From: Planctomycetaceae bacterium
GTDB lineage: Bacteria > Planctomycetota > Planctomycetia > Pirellulales > Pirellulaceae
Direction: 5' to 3'
Assembly (NCBI GenBank): GCA_005798335.1
Contig: SYJV01000034.1
Location: 1 to 42,691, forward strand
DNA length: 42,691 nucleotides
Shown here: positions 35,749 through 42,691 of the stretch, one piece after another
How positions within the stretch are numbered: position 1 is the stretch's first letter
How the letters are laid out: each line of letters starts with the position of its first letter
Position numbers and translations under genes: made by a program
Notes under the pieces: model-generated
What the model was told of the DNA's origin: nothing
What the model saw: only the letters and a program-made list of their open reading frames with translations
Database searches by the model: none

Positions 35749-37740
35749 CTACCGACGCGCGGCAATTCTCCAAGCGGTTCCCAATGTATCCAAACGAAAC
35801 TTGCGCTGAGCACGCAGTCTCTCGAGTTCATTGGCCACTGGAGGTCGATCGTAACAGTGTCCTATTAGGATCGCACCGGGGAACAAATCTATCGCTGCGA
35901 TCAGCGCCACCAACATCTCGGGACAGTCCGTAATGGCATTAAAGAACAATACGCTTGGCCGAATGCCGCTGTCCGCGATCTCGTGCAATCCTTTAAGAAA
36001 GTCCATCCGCAGCGGGATTATCTGATTTTGAAAATCCCAGCTCTCTGCAATGAACGCTTCAAATAAGTTCTCTCGCTCACAGTTTCCTTCCAACTCCGGT
36101 TCTGAGAACGGGTATCCTTCCCACGGGTCAAGGCAAATCAGGTAGGCATGCTCCGCCAAGTCGAGAATGTATCTCGAGCTGCGACCAATCCAACAACCGA
36201 GCTCGAGAATGCACTGATCGTCCAGTTTGATAGTGTCCGCCAATGCCCTTCGTACAGATGGCAAGAGCCACATTCTGTCTCCAATTACAGAAGTCTGAGG
36301 TTTGATTTCTGGCCAGGGAAAGCGCGAAGCCAAATTCTTGAGGCTGCCCTCGTCATTCTGGGAAGTCTCGGATCTCGTTGCCCGGACATCTCGAAAGTTC
36401 ATAGAAAAACTGTCGTATCGTGGTCGATCCATGCCTGCGTCTTCCCAGCCGTACCGATAGTATCCAACGTGCCATAGCCGGACGGAGGTATCGGCGAGGA
36501 TCTTTACCCCGCACATCCTCGCTCGCTCGCAAAACGCGTAATCTTCAGCCAAGTACCAATGTGCTTCTTCGATCTCGCGAATCATGGGGTGGAAAAAAGG
36601 AATCATCGGCGAGCCAAAGCGCTCATTGCACATCGGTAAGTCGAGCGTTTTCTGTATTTGTTGATACGCCTGACGTCTGATGTTAAGGAATCCTGCGCCT
36701 GCGTACTGGATTTCAATCAGTCCGCCTTCCTTGCCAAACGTTATCGAAGGCTCGGACGGCATGACATGGCACGCCAGAGCTCGCTTTCCCTTTTGTGGAT
36801 AAATCCCACACACTATTGGTTGGTTATGTCGGCGTATCTTCTCGATGTCGTCCGGATGGAACCCAACATCCGAATCGATCCAAAAAGTCTCCTCGAATCC
36901 GTCCAGCAAGGCGTCTGTCGCCATCTGATTACGCCCTTGATCGATGGCCGCGTACCCTCCAACTCTCCGCACTTCATATCCTCGCCTTTCTAATTCCTTT
37001 AATGCCCGATCACATTCCTGATGGATGAACATGCCAAACGGAACTAAAATCACACACTTGCGAGGATCTAACCTATCCACGTTGTATTCGCGCGGCGCGG
37101 CAAACGTTCCCAGCAGCCGATCCGCAGGGCAAACCCACAGATTCTGCAATGTTTTGGGAATCAACGCGTAATCGAGAATTCGTTGTACCTCCAATTCACT
37201 GCACAGCGATCCCGACTCGAGCAACAGAAACTTCTCAGGATATTGCTTGGCGAGCAATTCTGCTTGCTGGTAGTAATCCCGGTAATAGAATTCGATGGCC
37301 TCCGATCGGTTGTTCGTATCGTATTTGGGATAGGAGCGGGACCACAGTGGATCGTGGTACCAGCCTTCCAACAGTTGCTCCGACCAGTGATTCGTAGGTA
37401 CGCGCGCCACACTATCTATCTGCCGCACGAATCCCGAGACGAATTGGTCAAGTGGAGGCATTAAGCAGATCAATCGAATCTCTTCGCTGATATTCAACAA
37501 CTCAGTTGCATACGGCAAATAGAAGGCCGCAATGTCTGAAAGCAAACGCATGCCCACAGCCGAACTTCGCAGACGCATTATTCTTTCGCGAACGCGGCGA
37601 TCAGCGTCACGGCATTTCCAGGGCAAGAGCGGAGGATCTTCGACAGTGACTTTGGTCTGTGGCTGGCGCGAGAGCAATTCACGAAGCGCACTAAATCCAC
37701 AATGTCCTGCCCCCAGTCCAATGAGTATGTTCGGCTCCAT
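35749..37740 (-). CDS. Three-domain sulfotransferase-like / glycosyltransferase / methyltransferase protein
   Basis: A 663-residue cytoplasmic fusion. Residues 1 to about 215 resemble sulfotransferases: a phosphosulfate-binding-like loop, GLGAGHCGFSALRELL (8-23), and KFLLLESGSLC later. Residues about 227-435 form a GT-A-like glycosyltransferase with FWIDSDVGF (DSD, 289-291, a DxD-type metal motif) and YLAEDYAFCERAR (about 397-409). Residues about 480-663 form a class I methyltransferase with motif I ILELGCWIGRSS (511-522) and acidic LDPWEG (about 537-542). The domains could add, cap and sulfate or methylate a sugar on one substrate. The ATG at 37740 has aggaaa upstream; the frame reaching 37818 only translates an intergenic repeat. 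The sulfotransferase assignment is the least certain part. Confidence 0.78.
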   Translation of the reverse strand: MEPNILIGLGAGHCGFSALRELLSRQPQTKVTVEDPPLLPWKCRDADRRVRERIMRLRSSAVGMRLLSDIAAFYLPYATELLNISEEIRLICLMPPLDQFVSGFVRQIDSVARVPTNHWSEQLLEGWYHDPLWSRSYPKYDTNNRSEAIEFYYRDYYQQAELLAKQYPEKFLLLESGSLCSELEVQRILDYALIPKTLQNLWVCPADRLLGTFAAPREYNVDRLDPRKCVILVPFGMFIHQECDRALKELERRGYEVRRVGGYAAIDQGRNQMATDALLDGFEETFWIDSDVGFHPDDIEKIRRHNQPIVCGIYPQKGKRALACHVMPSEPSITFGKEGGLIEIQYAGAGFLNIRRQAYQQIQKTLDLPMCNERFGSPMIPFFHPMIREIEEAHWYLAEDYAFCERARMCGVKILADTSVRLWHVGYYRYGWEDAGMDRPRYDSFSMNFRDVRATRSETSQNDEGSLKNLASRFPWPEIKPQTSVIGDRMWLLPSVRRALADTIKLDDQCILELGCWIGRSSRYILDLAEHAYLICLDPWEGYPFSEPELEGNCERENLFEAFIAESWDFQNQIIPLRMDFLKGLHEIADSGIRPSVLFFNAITDCPEMLVALIAAIDLFPGAILIGHCYDRPPVANELERLRAQRKFRLDTLGTAWRIAARR

Positions 37741-37775
37741 GGATTTTCCTGCTTGCTGCAAAAGACCAAGTATCG

Positions 37776-37832
37776 TAGGACGGGCACTCTTGCCCGTCAA
37801 GTTTCCTGCTACGGGCAAGAGTGCCCGTCCTA
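37776..37832. repeat. Intercistronic inverted repeat (acgggcaagagtgcccgt type)
   Basis: Perfect 22-bp arms (37776-37797 and 37811-37832) flank a 13-nt loop. Each arm is itself nearly palindromic because acgggca and tgcccgt face each other. It lies in the 132-nt gap between the GAF-HlyD gene and the three-domain glycan gene. No run of T follows on the minus strand, so it is not a standard intrinsic terminator. I recall similar sequences as dispersed repeats in planctomycete genomes. Confidence 0.9.
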
Positions 37833-37872
37833 AAAATTCGCAGTTATTCCCGCGCCGATCCTAGATAGATAA

Positions 37873-39408
37873 CTACCACCATATGTTTCGTTCCAGAAAT
37901 TCGACAATGTCTCCGAAAATGCAATAGAATAGGCTATAGCCTGGACAATAGACTTTTGCAGACACCTCCGCTCCGATGCGATGTTCTGCCAGCTCAATTT
38001 GAGTTATTGGAGCATGAGCGCGTACATAGGCACCAAGTTCCTCTCGATGATCCGTGCGCGTTGCAACTTCGGTCAGCTCGGCATGCCTCGGCGAAAAAAC
38101 TTCAGTCATGGCTATGTACTTGACCTTAAGGCTGCCATGCTGCTGCAAACTCTTCAGCACATGTCCCATCCTGTATTCAGGGATGTCCAATTCCAACCGC
38201 CAGTCTCCTTTGTCCTCCATGACTTCCAGAACCAGATCTCCTTGTTGCACGGGACGTCCGCGCAGCAGTTCTTCGGGTTGAAATGTGGCCACGACGCCAT
38301 CGAAATCCGACACGACAATCAGGCGCTCGGATCGCTCCTCTAGCAATTCCAATCGCCGCTTGGCTCCTTCCAACTTGACCAGCGCTGACGCTTGCTCACC
38401 TTCCGCTTGCAACTCCGCCTCACGGTTGCCACTTTGTCGCGCGGCCTCCTTCTGGACACCTAAAGACTCCGCCAGCGACTGCGACTCGTTGATCTCGTTT
38501 TTGGTTGCGATCGTCTCGATCTCCAGTTCCTTGTTTTCCAGGTGCAATAGAGTGTCGCCCTTCGATACGCGTTGACCGCCAACCACCAGTATGCGAGTGA
38601 CGATGCCTTCTGATTTCGCGAAAATCTCGTGTTGGATGGACGGCATTGCGCGACCATCTGCATGTACGCGATAGGGCGCAGGAATCAGTGCCAACGCTAC
38701 GCATAGTGCTACGATGGCAGCTACCGTCGAGAAAATGGCCAGCTTGGGGTATCCCAGCAACCAACGGATGCTCGTACCCACTGATCGCCATAAAGGCAGC
38801 AGCCAAACGGATTCGTATTCAATCGCATTGGTAAATGCATTCGCCACATGCGGTGCGATGACATTTACACGCTGCAAGATCTCATCGTGATTGGTGCTGG
38901 ACGTGAACTGCTCGATAAGGAGCATTCCTAAGGCTGGCCTGGATTTCAATCGCCTTTGCGCCAGATCGTGTTTCGTCTTTTGCATTTCATTCCTGGAAAC
39001 CAGCGGAACCATCATCAGGCTGTGCGACCGGCTTTCGGACAAGAAATCGGCAATCGCATCCCTCATATTTGCCGGACAACTTGAAAAATCTCCATCGAGC
39101 ACCAACGGGACCAAAAGATTTCTTCCTGCACGCGCCAACTTACGCATGGCCCGCGAAAGTCCGGCTAGACGCTGTACCGTCTCGACGTGACTGATCGCCA
39201 GAATTTTGCAACGGCTCCCCTGGTAAAGCAACACACTGATGCGATCGCAACCAACCAGGACACGCCCATCTGTTGCGGCTACGATGCCAACTCGCTTCGT
39301 GCTAAGCTGTTCATACAAAAGGCGCAGGAACTGCCCCAGCGCGGTAACACCGACATCCCCTTGCGATTCGTTTGGCGAAACAAGATTGTCGACGGAGGTT
39401 CTAGTCAT
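37873..39408 (-). CDS. GAF-like domain / TM / HlyD adaptor protein
   Basis: A 511-residue protein. Residues about 20-200 look like a cytoplasmic GAF domain (GIVAATDGRVLVGCDRISVL, LMMVPLVSR, GMLLIEQF). One membrane helix (about 222-243, IFSTVAAIVALCVALALIPA) follows. The periplasmic part is HlyD-like: lipoyl half HEIFAKSEGIVTRILVVGGQ, coiled coil (about 285-360), second half VVSDFDGVVATF, then a beta-barrel. Its C-terminus is hydrophobic and aromatic (FGDIVEFLERNIWW). A cytoplasmic sensor on an adaptor is unusual and could couple the SecA-like motor to the periplasmic duct. Its ATG lies inside the end of the secA-like gene (8-bp overlap, ATGACTAG), so the two are translationally coupled. Confidence 0.85.
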   Translation of the reverse strand: MTRTSVDNLVSPNESQGDVGVTALGQFLRLLYEQLSTKRVGIVAATDGRVLVGCDRISVLLYQGSRCKILAISHVETVQRLAGLSRAMRKLARAGRNLLVPLVLDGDFSSCPANMRDAIADFLSESRSHSLMMVPLVSRNEMQKTKHDLAQRRLKSRPALGMLLIEQFTSSTNHDEILQRVNVIAPHVANAFTNAIEYESVWLLPLWRSVGTSIRWLLGYPKLAIFSTVAAIVALCVALALIPAPYRVHADGRAMPSIQHEIFAKSEGIVTRILVVGGQRVSKGDTLLHLENKELEIETIATKNEINESQSLAESLGVQKEAARQSGNREAELQAEGEQASALVKLEGAKRRLELLEERSERLIVVSDFDGVVATFQPEELLRGRPVQQGDLVLEVMEDKGDWRLELDIPEYRMGHVLKSLQQHGSLKVKYIAMTEVFSPRHAELTEVATRTDHREELGAYVRAHAPITQIELAEHRIGAEVSAKVYCPGYSLFYCIFGDIVEFLERNIWW

Positions 39409-41266
39409 GCAACAATTCGATAAATGGGTCGAGTGACATTTTATTAAACGATTTGAGCCGCTCTTTTTCCTGTTTCAGAAGTTGTTTGCGAGTGCGCACA
39501 TGCAGCAGCTCAACCATGCGCTGAGTACGATTGAAGACTCGCTCCCAAGCGATCGGCAACTCGCCGCTCTTGTCGGTCTTCCTTTGCGCCCTCACTCGCA
39601 ATCGCTGTCGATTTCGAAATTTGATCGACTTGAGCAATTCATCTTCCAAGCTAAGAAAGAACTGATAACTTCCAGGATCTCCTTGACGAGCGCACCGGCC
39701 GACCAGTTGCCGATCAATCCTGGCGGACGTATGTCGCTCGGTCGCGATCACGTGCAGTCCCCCGGCGCTGCGCACCGACTCGTGCAATAAAATATCTGTC
39801 CCTCGCCCAGCCATGTTAGTTGCGATCGTAACCGCTCGTGGCTGACCTGCTTGCTCGACAATCGCTGCCTCGGACTCGTGAGCGCGGCAATTCAGTACGC
39901 GATGAACAATTCCTGCTTCGGCTAACCTGACGCTCAGCGCCTCCGATGCCTCCACGGATGGAGTTCCAATCAATACGGATCTTCCGTGCTGGAGTAAGTC
40001 CCAAACGCTGACGACGATCGCCGAGTACTTTGACACCAAGTCCAAGAAGACGCGAGATCGTAACCGCTTGCGCCGACAGGGGCGGTGTGTCGGGACAATG
40101 CGAGTTCTTAGTTTGTAGACAGTCTTCAATTCGCGGCGAGCCATATAGGCGGTGCCAGTCATGCCCGACAAGTATTCGTATCGGCGAAACAGTGTTTGGA
40201 GTGTAACCTTGGCGATCGTTGAATTCGCAGGCGAAAAGGGGACGCCTTCTTTGGCTTCAATGGCTTGATGCAATCCACGTTGCCACTTTCGCTCCTCCAT
40301 GATTCGCCCCGATCCCTCATCGACAATGACCACCGATTCGTCGTCCATCACGATGTAATCGCGGTTTTTCAAGTAGAAATACTTGGCTACCAACGCCTGC
40401 TCCAAATGTTGGAAAATCTCTTCGTTGTTAAAGCGGTACACTTCGCGCGGCTTGTGTGTGACCATAACCAATTGACAGCCGTATTCCGACAGTTCCGACG
40501 ACTTGCGCTGGGGATTGAGGATGACATGCTCGCCTACCACAAGCTGGCTGCAAAACTGGCACGCCCAGCGGCAAAGAGCTTGCTTTTCGCGTGCGTCATC
40601 GCTCTCCGAGCCAATGATCAGCGGAGTTCTCGCATCGTCGATCAGAATGCTGTCGGCTTCGTCCACCAGCGCAAAATAATAATCTCTATGGACTGGCTTG
40701 GCTCCACTGCTGCGATTGTCCTGCAGGTCGCCGGCTCCATGCTTCATGCAGTCACGCAAGAAATCGAAACCGATTTCGCCCGCCGTCGCATATGTAATGT
40801 CCTTTGCGTAACCTGCCGCTCGCGCCAGATCGTCCATGTCGGTGGTAACGCAGCCGACTGATAACCCCATCATGCCATAGACGTTTGCCAAATGTTCCGC
40901 GTCGCGTTTCGCCAAATACTCGTTGGCGGTGATCACATGACAGCCTCGCCCTTGAAACGCGCGCAATACAACGGGCAACACCGCAGTTATCGTCTTTCCT
41001 TCTCCCGTTTGCATTTCGGCAATGCAATTCGAGAAGATCTTTATGCCCGCATGAATCTGCACTGGATAATGTGTTTTCCCAGTCTGCCTTCGCGTGGCTT
41101 CACTTGCCACCGCAAAAACTTCAATCAGTGTCCGCGTTAGAGGCACACCCCCGCGCACCAACCACTTTAAACTTTCAGCCCTCTGGATCAATTGTTGATC
41201 GGTCAGGGCAGCACATCGCTTCCGCTCTTTGAGAATCGTTTTCACTCGCCAATCGAGCATGGCCAT
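39401..41266 (-). CDS. Short SecA-like translocase ATPase
   Basis: A 621-residue SecA paralogue (housekeeping SecA is usually 800-1000). Walker A MQTGEGKT (85-92), DEAD-type box VDEADSILIDDART (201-214), a crosslinking-domain region ending in GLHQAIEAKEGV, MTGTA (369-373), TIATNMAGRGTDILL (480-494) and QLVGRCARQGDPGS (520-533, where typical SecA has RGRAGRQGDPG). All ATPase motor parts are present. The protein ends about 75 residues later, so the helical wing, most of the scaffold and the zinc-binding tail are missing. The ATG at 41266 lies 5 nt after the preceding stop; ATGs at 41317 or 41503 would overlap that gene. The context suggests a dedicated export motor instead of general Sec. Confidence 0.93.
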   Translation of the reverse strand: MAMLDWRVKTILKERKRCAALTDQQLIQRAESLKWLVRGGVPLTRTLIEVFAVASEATRRQTGKTHYPVQIHAGIKIFSNCIAEMQTGEGKTITAVLPVVLRAFQGRGCHVITANEYLAKRDAEHLANVYGMMGLSVGCVTTDMDDLARAAGYAKDITYATAGEIGFDFLRDCMKHGAGDLQDNRSSGAKPVHRDYYFALVDEADSILIDDARTPLIIGSESDDAREKQALCRWACQFCSQLVVGEHVILNPQRKSSELSEYGCQLVMVTHKPREVYRFNNEEIFQHLEQALVAKYFYLKNRDYIVMDDESVVIVDEGSGRIMEERKWQRGLHQAIEAKEGVPFSPANSTIAKVTLQTLFRRYEYLSGMTGTAYMARRELKTVYKLRTRIVPTHRPCRRKRLRSRVFLDLVSKYSAIVVSVWDLLQHGRSVLIGTPSVEASEALSVRLAEAGIVHRVLNCRAHESEAAIVEQAGQPRAVTIATNMAGRGTDILLHESVRSAGGLHVIATERHTSARIDRQLVGRCARQGDPGSYQFFLSLEDELLKSIKFRNRQRLRVRAQRKTDKSGELPIAWERVFNRTQRMVELLHVRTRKQLLKQEKERLKSFNKMSLDPFIELLHD

Positions 41267-41271
41267 TCTCG

Positions 41272-42558
41272 CTATAGTCGAAACCAAATCTTGGTAACCA
41301 ACCAATGCCACGCCCATCCGCCCACGGAATAGCGATGAACGAGGATTCGCGCCGATCCGCGTAAACCTGTTCTCAAGTGGTCCGCTGGAATGTCCACACA
41401 CGCACGAGCCTGAACCATGCCGCGCGTCAACGTGAACGACCCTTCTGCCGTAGGAGTGGCGGCAAGCGACCCGCCATACAGCGCGCACAACTCGGGCGGA
41501 CATTCCACGGCGGCTCGTTCCGCTACTTCCGCAATTTTAGTCACAATGACTCGATCTGCATGGCCGTAGAGCTTGACTCTTGCCGTTGCTCCAGCCATGA
41601 CGTGCTTGGAATCCTCCTGCTCTACCAGCATGACCACTTCGAATTGAGTTGCGGGGGCAATGGTGCATAGATGCGTTTGGGATTCAATAAATGCTCCAAT
41701 AATGGAAGGATGCAACGGTGTATTCGTCCACTTAACGAGTTTTCCAGATGCCGCACCATCCTCAGCAAATCGAGCCGACGGTGCGACAATCCTTCCCGCC
41801 AGCGGTGCTATCACGGTTGTTTGTGCCAGCCATTCCCGCACTTCTTCTAACTCTTTTCGCAGCGCCAGTTCACGTTCCTCCGCCATTCGCGATGCATGAC
41901 TATCGTCGATCGATCTGGCAATCTCGCGCTGCTTCAGCGCCGTCTCCAATTCAGCCTTTAGAATTTCCATCCGGTCGATCAATTCGTCGTTCTTTAATTG
42001 AAAGAGCCGTTGCCCAGTTTCAACAGCTTGTCCCGGCTGTGCCCAAATATCTTCCAAAATACCCGGCGTTGTAGCAAAGACCTTAACGGCTCGCTCCGGC
42101 TGTGCAAAGCACGGCGCTTCGATGTACCAAGGTATCGGTACAAATGCGATGCAAGCCATCAACATCAGCAAGGCCATGCCAGAAAACGCCATTTTGAATT
42201 TATTCATGGGCTCGCGGCGGGGCGCAGAAAAAATCTGATGCCATTGCTTGCCTTGCGTATATGAGCTGGCCAACATGCTGATGCATGCCAGTCCCATGCC
42301 CGTTACTTCTAACCGATATGGCTTCAGCAATTGGTACATGAAACCGAGAATACCAAGGAACACTACCCAACGATAGATCATGGCCAGAATCGTGTAACTG
42401 ATAAACACGCCCATGCACGTTTTGGGCTGAAAGGCGCTGTGCGGCACTCGAATCCCAAAGCAGTGCCAGGCTACTGTGCTGCGCAGCGCATGTGTCCCCT
42501 TGGCCTGCATGTTCGGTATTTCCAAGAAGTCGGACAAGATATAGTAGCCAGGGTGCAT
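41272..42558 (-). CDS. M50 (site-2 protease-like) C-terminal segment fused to HlyD adaptor, probably 5'-truncated
   Basis: The 428-residue frame opens with GYYILSDFLEIPN, which normally follows the catalytic Asp of M50/S2P-HlyD fusions. Here the Asp position reads MHPG. Two or three membrane segments follow (about 52-76, 82-98, 124-143), then an HlyD part: lipoyl half VFATTPGILEDIWAQPGQ, coiled coil (about 190-240), second half TTVIAPLAGRIVAPSAR, and beta-barrel. The HExxH half of the protease is absent: the same frame meets TAG at 42637-42639. The gene may be a deliberately short pseudo-protease, or broken by recombination or frameshift near 42559. It is upstream of and nearly contiguous with the SecA-like gene. 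Confidence 0.7.
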   Translation of the reverse strand: MHPGYYILSDFLEIPNMQAKGTHALRSTVAWHCFGIRVPHSAFQPKTCMGVFISYTILAMIYRWVVFLGILGFMYQLLKPYRLEVTGMGLACISMLASSYTQGKQWHQIFSAPRREPMNKFKMAFSGMALLMLMACIAFVPIPWYIEAPCFAQPERAVKVFATTPGILEDIWAQPGQAVETGQRLFQLKNDELIDRMEILKAELETALKQREIARSIDDSHASRMAEERELALRKELEEVREWLAQTTVIAPLAGRIVAPSARFAEDGAASGKLVKWTNTPLHPSIIGAFIESQTHLCTIAPATQFEVVMLVEQEDSKHVMAGATARVKLYGHADRVIVTKIAEVAERAAVECPPELCALYGGSLAATPTAEGSFTLTRGMVQARACVDIPADHLRTGLRGSARILVHRYSVGGWAWHWLVTKIWFRL

Positions 42559-42691
42559 TCCCGTTTTGCGTAGGCTATTGCTAGCATTGATTGCGTTTGA
42601 TTGTGGCTGATTCCGGTGTGTGAGATGGAGGTTATTCTATTGCCATTGACGAATTTACACATGCACGGAGGCGATGGCGATGGGAGCTTGC
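42559..42691. other. Window edge upstream of the export cluster
   Basis: The 133 nt contain stops in the frame of the M50/HlyD gene (42637-42639 and 42655-42657). In that frame 42559-42600 encodes NASNSLRKTG before MHPGYY, vaguely like the N-x-N-P-L-L-R-x-D-G active-site loop of M50 enzymes. No complete gene is visible. A promoter for the cluster or the end of an upstream gene could be here. Confidence 0.4.

Noticed and set aside
35727-35831. Longer N-terminus of the GT-B glycosyltransferase
   Set aside because: It overlaps the end of the upstream gene by about 80 nt, lacks family similarity, and the TTG at 35726 has a strong ribosome-binding site.
37776-37832. Intrinsic terminator inside the export cluster
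   Set aside because: The hairpin is strong but no T-run follows on the transcribed strand, so I call it a repeat only.
40265-40861. 198-residue plus-strand frame opposite the SecA-like gene
   Set aside because: It is antisense to conserved SecA ATPase motifs, so it is a shadow frame.
41267-41503. Longer N-terminus of the SecA-like protein
   Set aside because: The extra residues are translated from another frame of the M50/HlyD gene, are Arg/His/Cys-rich and do not resemble SecA; the ATG at 41266 is directly after the preceding stop.
1-42691. CRISPR array, tRNA or rRNA genes
   Set aside because: No regularly spaced direct repeats, cloverleaf with a CCA-ready end, or rRNA core sequence was seen; small RNAs cannot be excluded by eye.

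Overview
The window looks like chromosomal DNA of a planctomycete, probably of the Pirellulales. Several independent gene types support this: a Tat-exported DUF1501 protein directly downstream of a PSCyt1/DUF1549/DUF1553 cytochrome protein, a Tat-exported Gfo/Idh/MocA oxidoreductase, a redoxin/cytochrome c/copper monooxygenase/EF-hand fusion, an ECF sigma factor overlapping a Ser/Thr kinase with a membrane tail, and intergenic inverted repeats of kinds I associate with Pirellulaceae genomes. No tRNA, rRNA, CRISPR array, prophage or transposase gene was recognised.

Layout. Positions 1-4.7 kb: an RND/MMPL exporter and the redoxin/copper monooxygenase fusion, both minus. 5.0-7.5 kb: a UbiD-type decarboxylase and a DJ-1/PfpI protein, divergent and only 16 bp apart. 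7.5-8.8 kb: a MaoC hydratase and an enoyl-CoA hydratase in one minus-strand unit. 8.9-12.1 kb: a WecA/MraY-type glycosyl-1-phosphate transferase and a NusG-like antiterminator, bracketed by two identical 122-bp inverted-repeat elements. 12.1-12.9 kb: gene-poor DNA with a third, different inverted repeat. 12.9-21.3 kb: Gfo/Idh/MocA oxidoreductase, endonuclease/exonuclease/phosphatase-family protein, HD phosphohydrolase, DUF1501 and DUF1549/1553 genes. 21.4-22.9 kb: an LRAT-type protein overlapping a methyltransferase. 23.2-25.8 kb: homoserine dehydrogenase followed by an archaeal-type phosphoglycerate-mutase paralogue of the 'proposed homoserine kinase' type. 26.0-31.7 kb: ECF sigma, coupled Ser/Thr kinase, NfeD-type membrane protein and a beta-lactamase-fold hydrolase.

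The most unusual region is the right quarter (31.7-42.6 kb), a minus-strand cluster that reads as a dedicated export machine. In transcription order it has (1) the C-terminal part of an M50 site-2-protease-like domain fused to an HlyD-type adaptor, (2) a short SecA-like ATPase, (3) a GAF-TM-HlyD protein whose start overlaps the secA stop by 8 bp, (4) a three-domain sulfotransferase-like/glycosyltransferase/methyltransferase protein, (5) a GT-B glycosyltransferase, (6) a small periplasmic HlyD/RND-type adaptor, and (7) a TolC-like outer-membrane lipoprotein. There is no ABC transporter, RND pump or SecY in the visible part. My inference is that a SecA-type motor, periplasmic adaptors and a TolC duct export a glycan-decorated surface protein or polymer. 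This recalls the Gram-positive accessory Sec (SecA2 plus glycosyltransferase) loci, rebuilt for a two-membrane cell. It is a hypothesis drawn from gene content.

Several start sites were corrected from ribosome-binding sites and neighbour overlaps. The corrections remove apparent gene overlaps in the export cluster and show the tight 3'-end placement of two related gtgtcagg-type palindromes, which sit on the stop codons of two unrelated genes.
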